A stretch of 64,000 nucleotides of DNA from Vibrio sinaloensis (GCF_000808535.1 NZ_JWLV01000045.1:248001-312000); one strand, 5' to 3'; positions 26,526 through 35,914 are shown, numbered from the stretch's first letter. Program-made: numbers and translations. The notes: generated from the letters alone by a model not told the origin.

Positions 26526-27431
26526 TTAGCTTTCTCTGGTTGAGGTGACTATCACACTGAACAAGATAAGTGCCCCACCAGCAAGTTGGGTTACACTCAA
26601 CGTTTCTTGCAGCCAGACCATAGCGAAGATCGCACCGAATAACGGCTCACTGCCCATTAGCAAGGAAACACGAGTAGGCGAGGTTCTGCGCACCGCGTAG
26701 TTTTGGACATAAAAGGCAAACAGCGTACAAAACAGCACTAAGTACGCAACCGTAATCCAAAACTCCGTCGAGGTCGGCAACACAAACTCCGACGCAGGTA
26801 GAAACGCCACTGCGCCAACAATCGCACATGACGCCACAACCAGCGACTGAAGTGAGGTTAACGTTGAGGTGGTAATCTCTTTGCCCTCAGTAAACCGTTT
26901 GGTTAACGTCACCATCAGCGCACGTAGCAGCGCCGCCGTCAGAATAAAGTAATCACCCGTATTTAACGAAAACTCGATCCCTTGTTCACTGGTCAGCAGT
27001 AAAACCCCCACCACACTACAGACGGTGAGACCAAGTAGGGTATTGCTTACGCGCTTTTTGTTAATTATCAGTTCCGCGAAGGCCGTTAAGATCACGGTCA
27101 AGCTGATCAAAAAGGCCGCATTGGATGCCGAGGTCTGAGAGACCCCAAACACTTCGCAGAAAAAAATCGCCGATAGAATAAAGCCGGTCGGTATTGCTAT
27201 CTTCCAATCTTTATTGAGCCCTCGGCGAAAGTCTCGAATCACTACAGGTAGCATACATAAAAAAGTGATTGAGAAACGTATCGTAATGAAGAGTAAAACA
27301 CTGGTATACACTAAGGCACTTTTTGTGAGCCCGTAACTGGTTCCCCAAAATACCGCCACCAAAAGCAGCAATGATTCTGTTACTGGAAACTTAAAACTTC
27401 CTTTTTTTAACGAACTCGTAGCCGTAGTCAT
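26526..27431 (-). CDS. DMT-superfamily (EamA) exporter
   Basis: 301 residues with ten predicted membrane spans and two EamA repeats (VAVFWGTSYGLTKSALVYTSVLLFITIRF near the N-terminus; RTSPTRVSLLMGSEPLFGAIFAMVWLQETLSVTQLAGGALILFSVI near the C-terminus). The family includes amino-acid exporters such as RhtA. It is the third gene of a tight minus-strand cassette, starting just after the dioxygenase stop with AGGA directly upstream. By position it probably exports the cassette's amino-acid product or protects the cell from it; that is inference. Confidence 0.85.
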   Translation of the reverse strand: MTTATSSLKKGSFKFPVTESLLLLVAVFWGTSYGLTKSALVYTSVLLFITIRFSITFLCMLPVVIRDFRRGLNKDWKIAIPTGFILSAIFFCEVFGVSQTSASNAAFLISLTVILTAFAELIINKKRVSNTLLGLTVCSVVGVLLLTSEQGIEFSLNTGDYFILTAALLRALMVTLTKRFTEGKEITTSTLTSLQSLVVASCAIVGAVAFLPASEFVLPTSTEFWITVAYLVLFCTLFAFYVQNYAVRRTSPTRVSLLMGSEPLFGAIFAMVWLQETLSVTQLAGGALILFSVIVTSTRES

Positions 27432-27432
27432 A

Positions 27433-28176
27433 CTATTCCTCCATTTTTGTAAAAGCGATCACGAGTACATCCCGGTACGCGCATTTGTCTGAACTCTCAG
27501 GGCGAATTGGTGAGACTTCGTGCATGGTTTGCTCATCATCCGCCATCACGACATCAAACGTTTTATCTAACACTAAGGTCTCCAACTCTTGTTTATTTGC
27601 ATCGGTGATGGTAGTCAGCCCTCCCATCACATTGATTTTGTTGATCATCAACGACGCAATGTAGGTGACACCATCACGATGCAAACCTTCCGGTGTGGGC
27701 TGCCCCAACTCGGAATCGTCAGCAATGATTCGGTAAGGGTGGAGCCGAATATTCCACTTGGTTGGCTTGCCTTCTACGCCATCGTAAATGTCACTCATCA
27801 ATTGCAGCAGTCGCTCCAATATCGGCGACGTCACAAAGCGGTCCGTCAACGGTTCAAAGTGGCGTTCAATATCACCATTGAGCTGGTTAATGTAAGAAGG
27901 CTGAACATAAGGTTCATGAGGCAACATGGTAATCTCATGGCTGCCCGGCAACTTCATAAACTGACCATACCGGCGATAGCGATACGTACCGCCGTCTGCC
28001 ATGTATTGATCCCTTTCCAAGTGATTCCAACAGTTTTTAAAACGAACCACCTCATCGACGTTGGTTTGCAGCAAGGATGTCATGTGCTTACCGCTGACAA
28101 AGACATACTGATTTTGCGCCAATATTTGCGTAATCACTGAAACGTTACGACTCGCGACCTGTTTAACGCTCTCCAT
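27433..28176 (-). CDS. 2-oxoglutarate/Fe(II) dioxygenase, 2OG-Fe_Oxy_2 (amino-acid hydroxylase-like) family
   Basis: 247 residues from the ATG at 28176, which follows AGAGAGG; the frame is open further upstream but only inside the neighbouring gene. The motifs fit the family that includes bacterial isoleucine dioxygenase: GTYRYRRYGQF, WNIRLHPYRIIAD, EGLHRDGVTYIASLMINKINVMGGLTTITDAN with the iron-binding HxD (H-R-D), and MHEVSPIRPESSDKCAYRDVLVIAF supplying the distal histidine and the 2-oxoglutarate arginine. The expected reaction is hydroxylation of a free amino acid. It lies between an ArgG-like ligase (16-base gap) and a DMT exporter (1-base gap). Confidence 0.85.
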   Translation of the reverse strand: MESVKQVASRNVSVITQILAQNQYVFVSGKHMTSLLQTNVDEVVRFKNCWNHLERDQYMADGGTYRYRRYGQFMKLPGSHEITMLPHEPYVQPSYINQLNGDIERHFEPLTDRFVTSPILERLLQLMSDIYDGVEGKPTKWNIRLHPYRIIADDSELGQPTPEGLHRDGVTYIASLMINKINVMGGLTTITDANKQELETLVLDKTFDVVMADDEQTMHEVSPIRPESSDKCAYRDVLVIAFTKMEE

Positions 28177-28192
28177 AAATTGCACCTCTCTA

Positions 28193-29407
28193 CTACACGG
28201 CTTGATGGGCTTTTTGCGGTTGAGTATCCAACGGCAAGGAGCGCTGGCTTCGTTCATGAGCCACTTCCACTTCCCAACGGTCACGATCACACAGATACCT
28301 TGGGTTTTCCGCCACGATACTCGTCGCCAGAGCACTTCCTCTGGTGAGATTGAATAGAACACTGCCAGAAATGAATTCCGCAGTGTGGGCGATGAACGCA
28401 TAGCTGGCATTTTGCATCATGCTGCCAAAGCGACCTTCAACCGCTTCTTGTGTCCACATGTCGTTATGCATCGCTTTTGCTTTGAGAACATCGGTAGGTA
28501 AAGCTGCTGTTTCCAGCAGCTTGTAAGCCTTCATCAGGAGTGTTGCGGCGGGTGCTTCGCGCACCTCTAGTACCTTTTCGTCCTGATCGAGATGGTCGAA
28601 CCCTACATATCGGCCAATCTCGTACGCGCCAACGTGGTTGTTAATGAAGGTAATTAACTCAAGTAAATTAATTGGCTGATCGTTCAAGGTGACAGGGTAG
28701 CCTTGACGAAAACCAATCTTAATTTGATCGTTTTCTAAATGTTTTTCTGGCTGCCAACGCGACCAGGTAAACAAAGATTCTGAAACGGTGAATTGTTCTG
28801 GGTTGTCAAGAACGCCGGATTCAAACTCACGACACCAAAGGTTGGAGTCACCGCTCACATTGCGGCTTTTAAAGCCAACTAAACCTGAATGGAAAAGCGC
28901 TTTGGCTTTCTCTTCTCTTGTAAGCGCGGAATACTCATAAGGAGAGCCATAAAACCCATCAAAGCCCGAGCGCTCAATCGCGCCATTAAGGCGGCGTAAA
29001 CTATTTTGTGACTGGTTGGCGGTATGAATAATCGCATCACAGCCAAGAATTTCCGCCAACTCCACCGCTTTTTTGACGATAATTGGGCGTGAGAGTGACG
29101 AGCTAACAGGGTAATCCCCTAGGTACATGGATTGAGCCTGAATAGCGGACACTAAGCTGTGTTCAACGAACTCCTGCTTTGCATCGATGATCTTTAGATC
29201 GAAGCCGTAGTGATCGGTGATGAGCTTTAGGTTCGATTCTTCGATACCATCACCCAAGTCGACCGCGACAGCCGTGACTTTTGCGTGACTATTTTTAAGT
29301 AGTTCTAATACATATGAGCTATCTAGCCCCCCACTGAATAAGGTCAAAATATGCTTCGAAACGTCAGCAACTGCCTGAACATCCTCGATACTTCTGATCT
29401 TCTTCAT
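28193..29407 (-). CDS. Argininosuccinate-synthase-like ligase (divergent ArgG homologue)
   Basis: 404 residues, alignable by eye to ArgG over its whole length: PP-loop ILTLFSGGLDSSYVLELL, VDLGDGIEESN, QSMYLGDYPVSSSLSRPIIVKKAVELAEILGCDAI, RNVSGDSNLWCREFESGVLDNP and KIGFRQGYPVTLN. The ATP site is kept, but the ArgG substrate segment usually reading GKGNDQVRFE is here NQSQNSLRRL, so the citrulline/aspartate specificity has probably changed. It is co-transcribed with a 2OG-Fe dioxygenase and an exporter and divergent from a LysR gene, not with arginine genes. I infer adenylation and ligation of an unusual amino acid rather than arginine synthesis. Confidence 0.8.
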   Translation of the reverse strand: MKKIRSIEDVQAVADVSKHILTLFSGGLDSSYVLELLKNSHAKVTAVAVDLGDGIEESNLKLITDHYGFDLKIIDAKQEFVEHSLVSAIQAQSMYLGDYPVSSSLSRPIIVKKAVELAEILGCDAIIHTANQSQNSLRRLNGAIERSGFDGFYGSPYEYSALTREEKAKALFHSGLVGFKSRNVSGDSNLWCREFESGVLDNPEQFTVSESLFTWSRWQPEKHLENDQIKIGFRQGYPVTLNDQPINLLELITFINNHVGAYEIGRYVGFDHLDQDEKVLEVREAPAATLLMKAYKLLETAALPTDVLKAKAMHNDMWTQEAVEGRFGSMMQNASYAFIAHTAEFISGSVLFNLTRGSALATSIVAENPRYLCDRDRWEVEVAHERSQRSLPLDTQPQKAHQAV

Positions 29408-29437
29408 GTTTCACGTCCTTTATTATTTTTAGTTGTT

Positions 29438-29447
29438 GTCAATTGAC
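29438..29447. promoter_or_regulatory. Palindrome in the divergent ligase/LysR promoter
   Basis: GTCAATTGAC, a perfect 10-base palindrome within the 105-base intergenic region. A candidate LysR-type site, but short enough to be chance. Confidence 0.35.
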
Positions 29448-29512
29448 TTAATTAGTATCTATAAGTAACTTGAGCGAAACAATATAGCCATAATGCAAAG
29501 GATAATTGCGCC

Positions 29513-30421
29513 ATGGACACAAATAAGCTTATTCCGCTGCTTTCAGAGATGGCAATCTTCGTTAATGTTGTGGAGTCGGGCAGCTTCTCAAAGACCGCCA
29601 AAAAACTTGGTGTATCCCCGTCATCCGTGAGCCGTTCGGTCACTAGGCTAGAGAGCGCGTTGGAAGAAAAACTGCTAGAGCGCACCACTCGCCAGATGCG
29701 TCTTAGCTCAACCGGGCAAGAGGTTTATAGCCTGTGTAGTGACATGATGAACTCAGCCAAAATGGCGGTTTCTGCGGCGCAGGTCGATAAAACCGATGTT
29801 TCAGGTAGCCTACGTGTTGCAGCGCCAAAAGCATTGTCTCGTCAAGTTCTTATGCCGATGATCCTCGACTTTATCGACGACTACCCCAACGTGTCGTTGC
29901 AGCTGAAAGTCGCCGACCACTACATTGATCCGATTGGCGATGAAGTGGACATCATCATCATGATCACCAACAAACCAACCGAAGGGTTGATCGCCAAACC
30001 TTTAGGTCAATGTCGATTGGTTTTGTGCGCAAGTCCAGCCTATATCGAAGAATATGGGATGCCGATTCACCCAGAAGACATTTCAAGCCATAACTGTTTG
30101 TGCTTAGGTGAGAATCCTCGTGACCGAGTTTGGGAATTTACTAACAATAACAAGCGTGTATCGATTAACGTTAACGGCTCATTTGTTGTGAACCACAGCG
30201 AAATTCGCCGTGAAGCTGTGTTGCGTGGGGTAGGTATTTCGGTCTTTCCAGAGTTCGCCATTCAATCGTATATCGACTCTGGGCAAGTGGTAGAAGTTTT
30301 GCGAGACTGGCACGTAGGCGGCAACTATCAAGGCAAAATCATCGCCCAATACGCGCAATCGAAGTACATCCCAAGCCAGATAAAGACTTTTATTGAGTAC
30401 TTGCAGCAAAGATTAGTGTAA
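29513..30421 (+). CDS. LysR-family regulator divergent from the ligase cassette
   Basis: 302 residues. N-terminal winged helix-turn-helix: MAIFVNVVESGSFSKTAKKLGVSPSSVSRSVTRLESALEEKLLERTTRQMRLSSTG. The effector domain from about residue 100 (SGSLRVAAPKALSRQVLMPMILDFIDDYPNVSLQLKVAD) is of the LysR_substrate type, CrgA-like in style. Divergent arrangement with the ligase-dioxygenase-exporter genes and a short shared promoter make it their likely regulator. Confidence 0.9.
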   Translation: MDTNKLIPLLSEMAIFVNVVESGSFSKTAKKLGVSPSSVSRSVTRLESALEEKLLERTTRQMRLSSTGQEVYSLCSDMMNSAKMAVSAAQVDKTDVSGSLRVAAPKALSRQVLMPMILDFIDDYPNVSLQLKVADHYIDPIGDEVDIIIMITNKPTEGLIAKPLGQCRLVLCASPAYIEEYGMPIHPEDISSHNCLCLGENPRDRVWEFTNNNKRVSINVNGSFVVNHSEIRREAVLRGVGISVFPEFAIQSYIDSGQVVEVLRDWHVGGNYQGKIIAQYAQSKYIPSQIKTFIEYLQQRLV

Positions 30422-30428
30422 TCCAACT

Positions 30429-30460
30429 AAAAAAAGTGAAGCCTGAGACTTCACTTTTTA
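30429..30460. terminator. Bidirectional terminator
   Basis: AAAAAGTGAAG and CTTCACTTTTT form an 11-bp stem with A/T flanks between the convergent LysR and MviM-like genes. Confidence 0.9.
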
Positions 30461-30481
30461 GGTGCGAACGCTTGGGTGTCC

Positions 30482-31414
30482 TTATCGCTTCGACGCGTTC
30501 AAACGAGCAACAAGCGCCTCTGCAAGTTGATGGGTAGCAATGTTGCGCTCGACGATATGGCTCGCCAGTTGCCCCGCCCTGATCACCGACAACCAGTCTT
30601 GTATCATTGCCGAAAACCCCTTTGTCGTTAGCATTGGTGCCCAATCTTTCAATGCTAACGCCACCTCTTGCCCCTCTTCCCATTGGCGACCAGCCACAAA
30701 GGAATCAAATTGTAGCGCCTTATTTTGGTAGGTTGCCGAGACCCTTTCTGTGGTCACACCAAACTGACGATTCATTGAAGCATGGAGCAGCGTTTCGCCG
30801 GCCTGCCACTGAATATCTAGCCGACCTAACTGCTCACCCACCCATTGTTGGGTGACATAGGCGTCGTTTATGTCCGATCGACCATCTAAGTTAACGCTAT
30901 CAAGTGGATGGATAAAATCATCAAATACGAACGTCCTCACCTCACCAGATAGATTATGACGATGCTTCTCCCAACGAAGAGAGGTTAATGCCCCACATCG
31001 GCCATTAGCGACTTCCGGCAAGTAGTGATTATAGAGAGGAATATAACGACGATTAAAACCGACATAAAGCGGCGCGTTGTGCTTGCTCGCGATGTCATAC
31101 AGTTCCATGACATCTGCGGCATTGTCCGCTAATGGCTTATCGACAAACGTTGGGATACCTAGCTGCAAAAAATAACTCGCGATCTGTTTATGCACACTCG
31201 TGGCAGCATGAATCATTACGGCATCGACCCCGAGCCGAGGTAAATCGCGATAGTCATGACAGGTTTGCGCCACTCGATATTGTTGAGACAATGCCTGCAA
31301 AGCGTCTGAGCTTCGGGTACAAAATATAGGCTCAACATCAGCCAGTTGAGTGATAATGGGAAGGTATGCCTTCTGAGCGATATCACCTAACCCAACAACG
31401 CCAATTTTCATCAT
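30482..31414 (-). CDS. Gfo/Idh/MocA-family oxidoreductase, MviM (YceM)-like
   Basis: 310 residues from the ATG at 31414 (GTGGAG 8 bases upstream); the next ATG is the following codon. The Rossmann motif is MKIGVVGLGDIAQKAYLPIITQL. DVEPIFCTRSSDALQALSQQYRV, GVDAVMIHAATSVHKQIASYFLQLGIPTFVDKPLADNA and FNRRYIPLYNHYL agree with the E. coli YceM/MviM layout, including the EKP-like DKP. It starts 4 bases after the MFS transporter stop, so the two are coupled. Likely an NAD(P)-dependent sugar or inositol-type oxidoreductase; substrate unknown. Confidence 0.8.
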   Translation of the reverse strand: MMKIGVVGLGDIAQKAYLPIITQLADVEPIFCTRSSDALQALSQQYRVAQTCHDYRDLPRLGVDAVMIHAATSVHKQIASYFLQLGIPTFVDKPLADNAADVMELYDIASKHNAPLYVGFNRRYIPLYNHYLPEVANGRCGALTSLRWEKHRHNLSGEVRTFVFDDFIHPLDSVNLDGRSDINDAYVTQQWVGEQLGRLDIQWQAGETLLHASMNRQFGVTTERVSATYQNKALQFDSFVAGRQWEEGQEVALALKDWAPMLTTKGFSAMIQDWLSVIRAGQLASHIVERNIATHQLAEALVARLNASKR

Positions 31415-31418
31415 TGTT

Positions 31419-32600
31419 TTAACTCCACTTAAGCATACGTACTTCATTGCCCTCTTCAGGCTTTCTTGGGATATTGAGCGATAACAACAAACTTACCATC
31501 GCCATCCCAGCACCGATATAAAACACGGCAGAGGGAGAGATTAACCAAATAAATCCAAACGACACTGGAATGAATACCGCAGCAATATGGTTAATGGTAA
31601 ACGATACCCCCGCCGTAGAGGCCATGTCAGCAGGGTCGGCGATTTTTTGGAAATAGGTTTTAATCGCAAGGGCTAAGGCAAAGAATAGATGGTCGATAAC
31701 ATACAGCGCGGCCGCCCATTCTGCAGTTTGAACCATTGCGTATCCAACAAACACACCAATTAAGCCAACATACTCAAAAATCAGCGCTTTTCGCTCGCCC
31801 ACTTGACCAATGAACTTACCGATTCTTTTTGCAAACAAGAAGTTAAACAGGTAGTTGATAAGAAACAGCAAGGTAATATCTGCAGCCGAATAGCCAAATT
31901 TTTCGACCATCAAGAACCCTGCGAAAACGGTGAAAATTTGTCGACGAGCACCACTCATAAAGGTTAATGCGTAGTAAAGCCAATATCGCTTGCGCAACAC
32001 CAGCTTTTTGTTCTGAGGGACTTTCGACTGAAACTCGGGAAAGGCAAACGCCATCCAAACCACCAGCAAGAATCCGACCCCGCCGAACGTTAAATAAACC
32101 CATTTGAAGTCCATATGAAAGACTTCAAGGCAAAACCACAGAGCCCCATAAGTACACAGTGAGGCAAGCGCGCCTATCGATATAAATTTACCCAACATTT
32201 CCGGCGCTTCATCTTTCGATAACCACTGAAGTGACAGCGATTGCTTGAGGGTTTCGAAGTAATGGAATCCTATCGACATGAGCAAGGTCGTCATCAGCAA
32301 ACCAAATAACGTAGGAAAGAATCCGGTAATCGCGGTGCCCAGAGTGAGCGCCGCAAGCGAGAGTAAAATAAAACGCTGCTCACGAATAAAAAGAAGGACG
32401 AACACGGCGGTAAACGCAAGGAAACCGGGGATTTCACGTACACTTTGCAACAAGCCAATATCGGCGCCATCAAAGCTCGCTTTTTCGATCACAAAGTTGT
32501 TTAGCAACGCCATCCAGCTTGAGAAAGCGATAGGGACAACGATGGAAACCACCAACAGGAAGTTCTGCGGCGTTTTCCACGATGTGGATTCAGAGTTCAT
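31419..32600 (-). CDS. MFS transporter
   Basis: 393 residues with about 11-12 hydrophobic spans. Visible features are FVIEKASFDGADIGLLQSVREIPGFLAFTAVFVLLFIREQR in the first half, LSLQWLSKDEAPEMLGKFISIGALASL and FSYSAADITLLFLINYLFNFLFAKRIGKFIGQVGERKALIFEYVG around the second-half start. The identity of the substrate cannot be read. It precedes the oxidoreductase gene in the same transcript and follows a same-strand LysR gene. Confidence 0.8.
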   Translation of the reverse strand: MNSESTSWKTPQNFLLVVSIVVPIAFSSWMALLNNFVIEKASFDGADIGLLQSVREIPGFLAFTAVFVLLFIREQRFILLSLAALTLGTAITGFFPTLFGLLMTTLLMSIGFHYFETLKQSLSLQWLSKDEAPEMLGKFISIGALASLCTYGALWFCLEVFHMDFKWVYLTFGGVGFLLVVWMAFAFPEFQSKVPQNKKLVLRKRYWLYYALTFMSGARRQIFTVFAGFLMVEKFGYSAADITLLFLINYLFNFLFAKRIGKFIGQVGERKALIFEYVGLIGVFVGYAMVQTAEWAAALYVIDHLFFALALAIKTYFQKIADPADMASTAGVSFTINHIAAVFIPVSFGFIWLISPSAVFYIGAGMAMVSLLLSLNIPRKPEEGNEVRMLKWS

Positions 32601-32662
32601 AAATCATCCTTGGTTTGACGAATCGCTTGCGGTAAGGCCAATCTTACATAAACAGGTAAAGG

Positions 32663-33565
32663 CTAACGCGGTTTGTATTTCTGCACATGGTCGTTGACCG
32701 CCTTAACAATCGAACTTTTCACCTCTTTGATGTTTTTTGCGTGCGGACACCATAAGGAGATCGGCAGCTTCATTCCCTCTAACATCAACTCAAGCTCAAG
32801 TGGCGAAACCCCTTCGACCGCAAACTGAGACTCAGAAAGCGCTTTTGGCAACCATGCCCAGCCAAGCCCTTCTTTGATCATTTTAATCACCAATGCCAGT
32901 TGATCGACTTGCTCATTGTTGGCTGAAAATACAAATTTGTCGGCCAAGCCTTCATCCACCAGTGATTTGAGCATAAACTGCCGCTCAGTTTGCAACTCAC
33001 TCACCACCGACGTTTTGTCCATTTGCGCCAATCGCCCACCTGTTTGTACATAGGGTAGAAACTCCACATGGCCTAAGAACGTCGAGTCAAAACTATGAAT
33101 TGCGGTACTTTCATGAATATTGACCAGACCAAAATGAATTGTCCCATCAACAATGCCTTGCTTTATTTCGTCACGATCGCGGACAAGAAACTCTACGCGC
33201 ATGGTCGGAAAATCTTGCGCTAACTGTTGGCGAATCAAAAATAGCGCTTGGTGAGGGACAAAACTTGGGTAGGCAATCACCACGCGTTCAAGCCCTCCGT
33301 AGGATAGGCTGAGAGCGATCTTGTCAAACACGCGCGCTTGCTCGATCGCTTGCTTAGCATAATGATAAAGAAGATGACCGTCTTCGGTGGGTTCAACAGA
33401 GCGACCAATTCGTTCAAACAAGGTGACCGCAAGTTGGTCTTCAAGGTTAGTGATAACCTGACCTATGGTAGTACGATGCTTGTTTAGTTTTACCGCGGCC
33501 TTGCTAAAAGAAAGGTGCTCATAGACGGTGACAAAGGCTAACAACTGTTCGAGGCTGAAATTCAT
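32663..33565 (-). CDS. LysR-family transcriptional regulator
   Basis: 300 residues from the ATG at 33565 (AGGAAG upstream). HTH: NFSLEQLLAFVTVYEHLSFSKAAVKLNKHRTTIGQVITNLEDQLAVTLFERIGRSVEPTEDG. The effector domain starts near residue 88 (LERVVIAYPSFVPHQALFLIRQQLAQDFPTMRVEFL). It lies 62 bases upstream of the MFS gene on the same strand, so it may control the MFS-oxidoreductase pair, possibly as part of the same transcript. Confidence 0.87.
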   Translation of the reverse strand: MNFSLEQLLAFVTVYEHLSFSKAAVKLNKHRTTIGQVITNLEDQLAVTLFERIGRSVEPTEDGHLLYHYAKQAIEQARVFDKIALSLSYGGLERVVIAYPSFVPHQALFLIRQQLAQDFPTMRVEFLVRDRDEIKQGIVDGTIHFGLVNIHESTAIHSFDSTFLGHVEFLPYVQTGGRLAQMDKTSVVSELQTERQFMLKSLVDEGLADKFVFSANNEQVDQLALVIKMIKEGLGWAWLPKALSESQFAVEGVSPLELELMLEGMKLPISLWCPHAKNIKEVKSSIVKAVNDHVQKYKPR

Positions 33566-33690
33566 TGTGCTTGCTTCCTGTAGACCATTGCCTACAAGAT
33601 AGCACTTTTCGGCTTTCGCTCTCCAGTACAATCAAACACCTACACTCGTTCGAGCTATAAACTAATCACGACGCCCATCACCACACCGTC

Positions 33691-34302
33691 TTACTGAAAG
33701 GTCACGATGTCCGAGGCATCGATAACATAACCAATCTCAATATCCTGATTACCATCTGAGAGTGCAACGGATGCGGATACCCCTCCTGCTTTGATATCCC
33801 CTTCAACCCACACTGGCGTGTAAAGACTTTGCATCTGATACCCTTCCGGGAAGTCGACCAAGATAGTTTGGTTCGCCGGTGGCGGTGGTGTATGGATACA
33901 AGCGCCCGCCGTTGGTACCAAAATAAATTGCGTCCCGACTAAGCCTTCCATCTCTAGTGGCACCAAGAAGCCGCCTAGTTTCATGTCATTCACTTGCAAA
34001 TCAGGAATAATGGCATTGGCATAACGCTTACCACTCACAAGTTCATCAAGTGCCTCTCTCACGTTCAACCCGCGTTTCTCTGCAAGCTCAATACGCTTTA
34101 TGTAGCCATCGTGTTCCATTGGGCTTAGCTTGCGACTTTGCTGAGCCACTTCATAAACATAAATCTCTGTAACCAACGCTTTATCACTTGGAGATAAACT
34201 CTGCTGCTGTGTGTTTTGCGGACGAAGAGAGTCCCATGACAAAGTGTCTGCTGCATGAGTCAAAGGCGTGATCAGCGCTAGCATTAACAATATGTTTTTC
34301 AT
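33691..34302 (-). CDS. Secreted DUF3299 protein
   Basis: 203 residues from the ATG at 34302 with GGGGA upstream; an in-frame TTG start 5 codons earlier is less likely. Signal peptide MKNILLMLALITPLTHA. The DUF3299 hallmark IKLGGFLVPLE...FILVPTAGACIHTPPPPANQTILV is present almost intact (MKLGGFLVPLEMEGLVGTQFILVPTAGACIHTPPPPANQ). The conserved CIHxPPPPxNQ segment suggests a metal- or ligand-binding periplasmic protein; family function unknown. Confidence 0.87.
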   Translation of the reverse strand: MKNILLMLALITPLTHAADTLSWDSLRPQNTQQQSLSPSDKALVTEIYVYEVAQQSRKLSPMEHDGYIKRIELAEKRGLNVREALDELVSGKRYANAIIPDLQVNDMKLGGFLVPLEMEGLVGTQFILVPTAGACIHTPPPPANQTILVDFPEGYQMQSLYTPVWVEGDIKAGGVSASVALSDGNQDIEIGYVIDASDIVTFQ

Positions 34303-34390
34303 TCGTTTGTTCCCCAAAGTCGATAGAGCATGTCAGTCATGCTGGAAACGATGACCGCAGCACGTTGCGCCACGGTCAGTAAGGCTATGA

Positions 34391-35914
34391 TTAAAGGTTT
34401 TCTAGGTTATCCATCAGTTTGTAGAAGAATCCAATCGAGCGACCATACTCATCAACCAGAATTCGTTCGTTCACACCGTGGAAACCTTCAAACTCTTTCA
34501 CACTTTCTAGTTGCAAAGCGGTAATGGTGTACACATCCGGTGCAAAATCACGCGCTTGGAAGTGCTTAGAGTCTGACCCACCGATAACAAAGAATGGCGA
34601 TACAATCAGGTCATTACCCCAGGTTTGGCGAATGGTTTTCTCTAGCATTTTGTATCCTTCACCGTTTGGATCGGCCACATTGGTTGCTGGCGTTGATGCT
34701 GAGATATCTCGTACTGTGATGCGCTCATCGCCGATGGCTTTTTTCACGTGTTCAATAATCACTTCAGGTGTATCACCAGGCATAGGGCGGAAGTTCACTA
34801 CCGCTGTCGCGGCTGGTGGCAGTACGTTATCTTTGATACCGGCATTGAACATGGTCACTGCGGTTGTCGTGTGCAACATGGCACGCGTCACTTGGTTTTG
34901 CGACATCACATCAATAAACTTCTGCTCTAAATCGCTGATCGAATCGTTCTCTCCATAGGCCACCGCTTTGTACATTGGTTGCTGGTCTTCAGGTAACTCT
35001 GGCCCCATAAAGCGGTACTGGTAGCGAACCGCATCATGAATCTTGTATGGGAACTGCGCCGCTTCCACTTTTTCTACCGCTTTGGCTAGCGCAACAATAT
35101 TCGACTCACCAGCAGGCTGCGAAGAGTGGCCGCCAATACCATTGATTGCGATCTCCAAGCTCACGTAGCCTTTCTGAGCAATACCAATTAGGGCCGTATT
35201 GTCACGAATGCCCGGGAACACGCCTGGGATTAGCGGCGCTGATTCATCAATCACAAAGGCAATTTTGTCATAACGCTGCTCAATAATATCCGCTGCCTGT
35301 TTTGCCCCTTCCGGTCCGCCAACTTCTTCATCATGACCAAACACAAACAAAATGGTGCGCTCTGGTTGGAAGCCTTCTTTAATCTTCATTTCAGTGGCTT
35401 CTAAGATGGCGTGAATTTGGTTTTTGTCATCCAGAGAACCACGTCCCCAAATGTAGCCATCTTTGATCTCACCGGAAAACGGCTCGACTTCCCATTGATC
35501 GCGAGATTCCTCTGCAATTGGCACCACATCTTGGTGAGCCATAAATACCGCCGGTGGCAGTGATGGGTCTTTGCCTTCCCAGGTGTAAATTAAGCTAAAT
35601 GGGCGCGGGTCGCCAACTAGTTCACGCTTCAGTGTTTTATGTACTAGAGGGTAAGATTCAACTAAGAAGTCGTGATAGTTGTTAAACGCCTCTTCATCAA
35701 AATCACTGCGGTCTTGATTTGAAATGGTTGGAAACTGAACCGCTTGAGATAGGCGTTGTGCCGCCCCTTCTAGATCCACTTTCACTTCAACTTGCTCAAC
35801 ACCTTGCATTTGCATTGAGCTAAAGTCTTGGTCTTCCACCGCCCAAGCAGACACACTTGCTGTAAGCGCAAGCGCAGAGGCGATACCTTTAAAAAGTTTG
35901 GTTTGCTTAGTCAT
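34391..35914 (-). CDS. Secreted M20-family metallopeptidase (carboxypeptidase PM20D1/CPS1-like)
   Basis: 507 residues with signal peptide MTKQTKLFKGIASALALTASVSAWA. The M20 metal ligands are seen in PAVFMAHQDVVPIAEES (His, Asp), DGYIWGRGSLDDKNQ (bridging Asp), FGHDEEVGGPEGAK (catalytic Glu pair), VIDES and the C-terminal SDSKHF. The dimerisation insert is present (GGHSSQPAGESNIVALAKAVEKVEAAQFPYK). It would hydrolyse peptides or N-acyl amino acids in the periplasm or outside. It is divergent from the aaeXAB-like operon. Confidence 0.9.
   Translation of the reverse strand: MTKQTKLFKGIASALALTASVSAWAVEDQDFSSMQMQGVEQVEVKVDLEGAAQRLSQAVQFPTISNQDRSDFDEEAFNNYHDFLVESYPLVHKTLKRELVGDPRPFSLIYTWEGKDPSLPPAVFMAHQDVVPIAEESRDQWEVEPFSGEIKDGYIWGRGSLDDKNQIHAILEATEMKIKEGFQPERTILFVFGHDEEVGGPEGAKQAADIIEQRYDKIAFVIDESAPLIPGVFPGIRDNTALIGIAQKGYVSLEIAINGIGGHSSQPAGESNIVALAKAVEKVEAAQFPYKIHDAVRYQYRFMGPELPEDQQPMYKAVAYGENDSISDLEQKFIDVMSQNQVTRAMLHTTTAVTMFNAGIKDNVLPPAATAVVNFRPMPGDTPEVIIEHVKKAIGDERITVRDISASTPATNVADPNGEGYKMLEKTIRQTWGNDLIVSPFFVIGGSDSKHFQARDFAPDVYTITALQLESVKEFEGFHGVNERILVDEYGRSIGFFYKLMDNLENL

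Noticed and set aside
28177..28410. N-terminal extension of the 2OG-Fe dioxygenase
   Set aside because: These codons lie inside the ArgG-like gene in another frame; the ATG at 28176 has a good ribosome site and sits 16 bases after that gene's stop.
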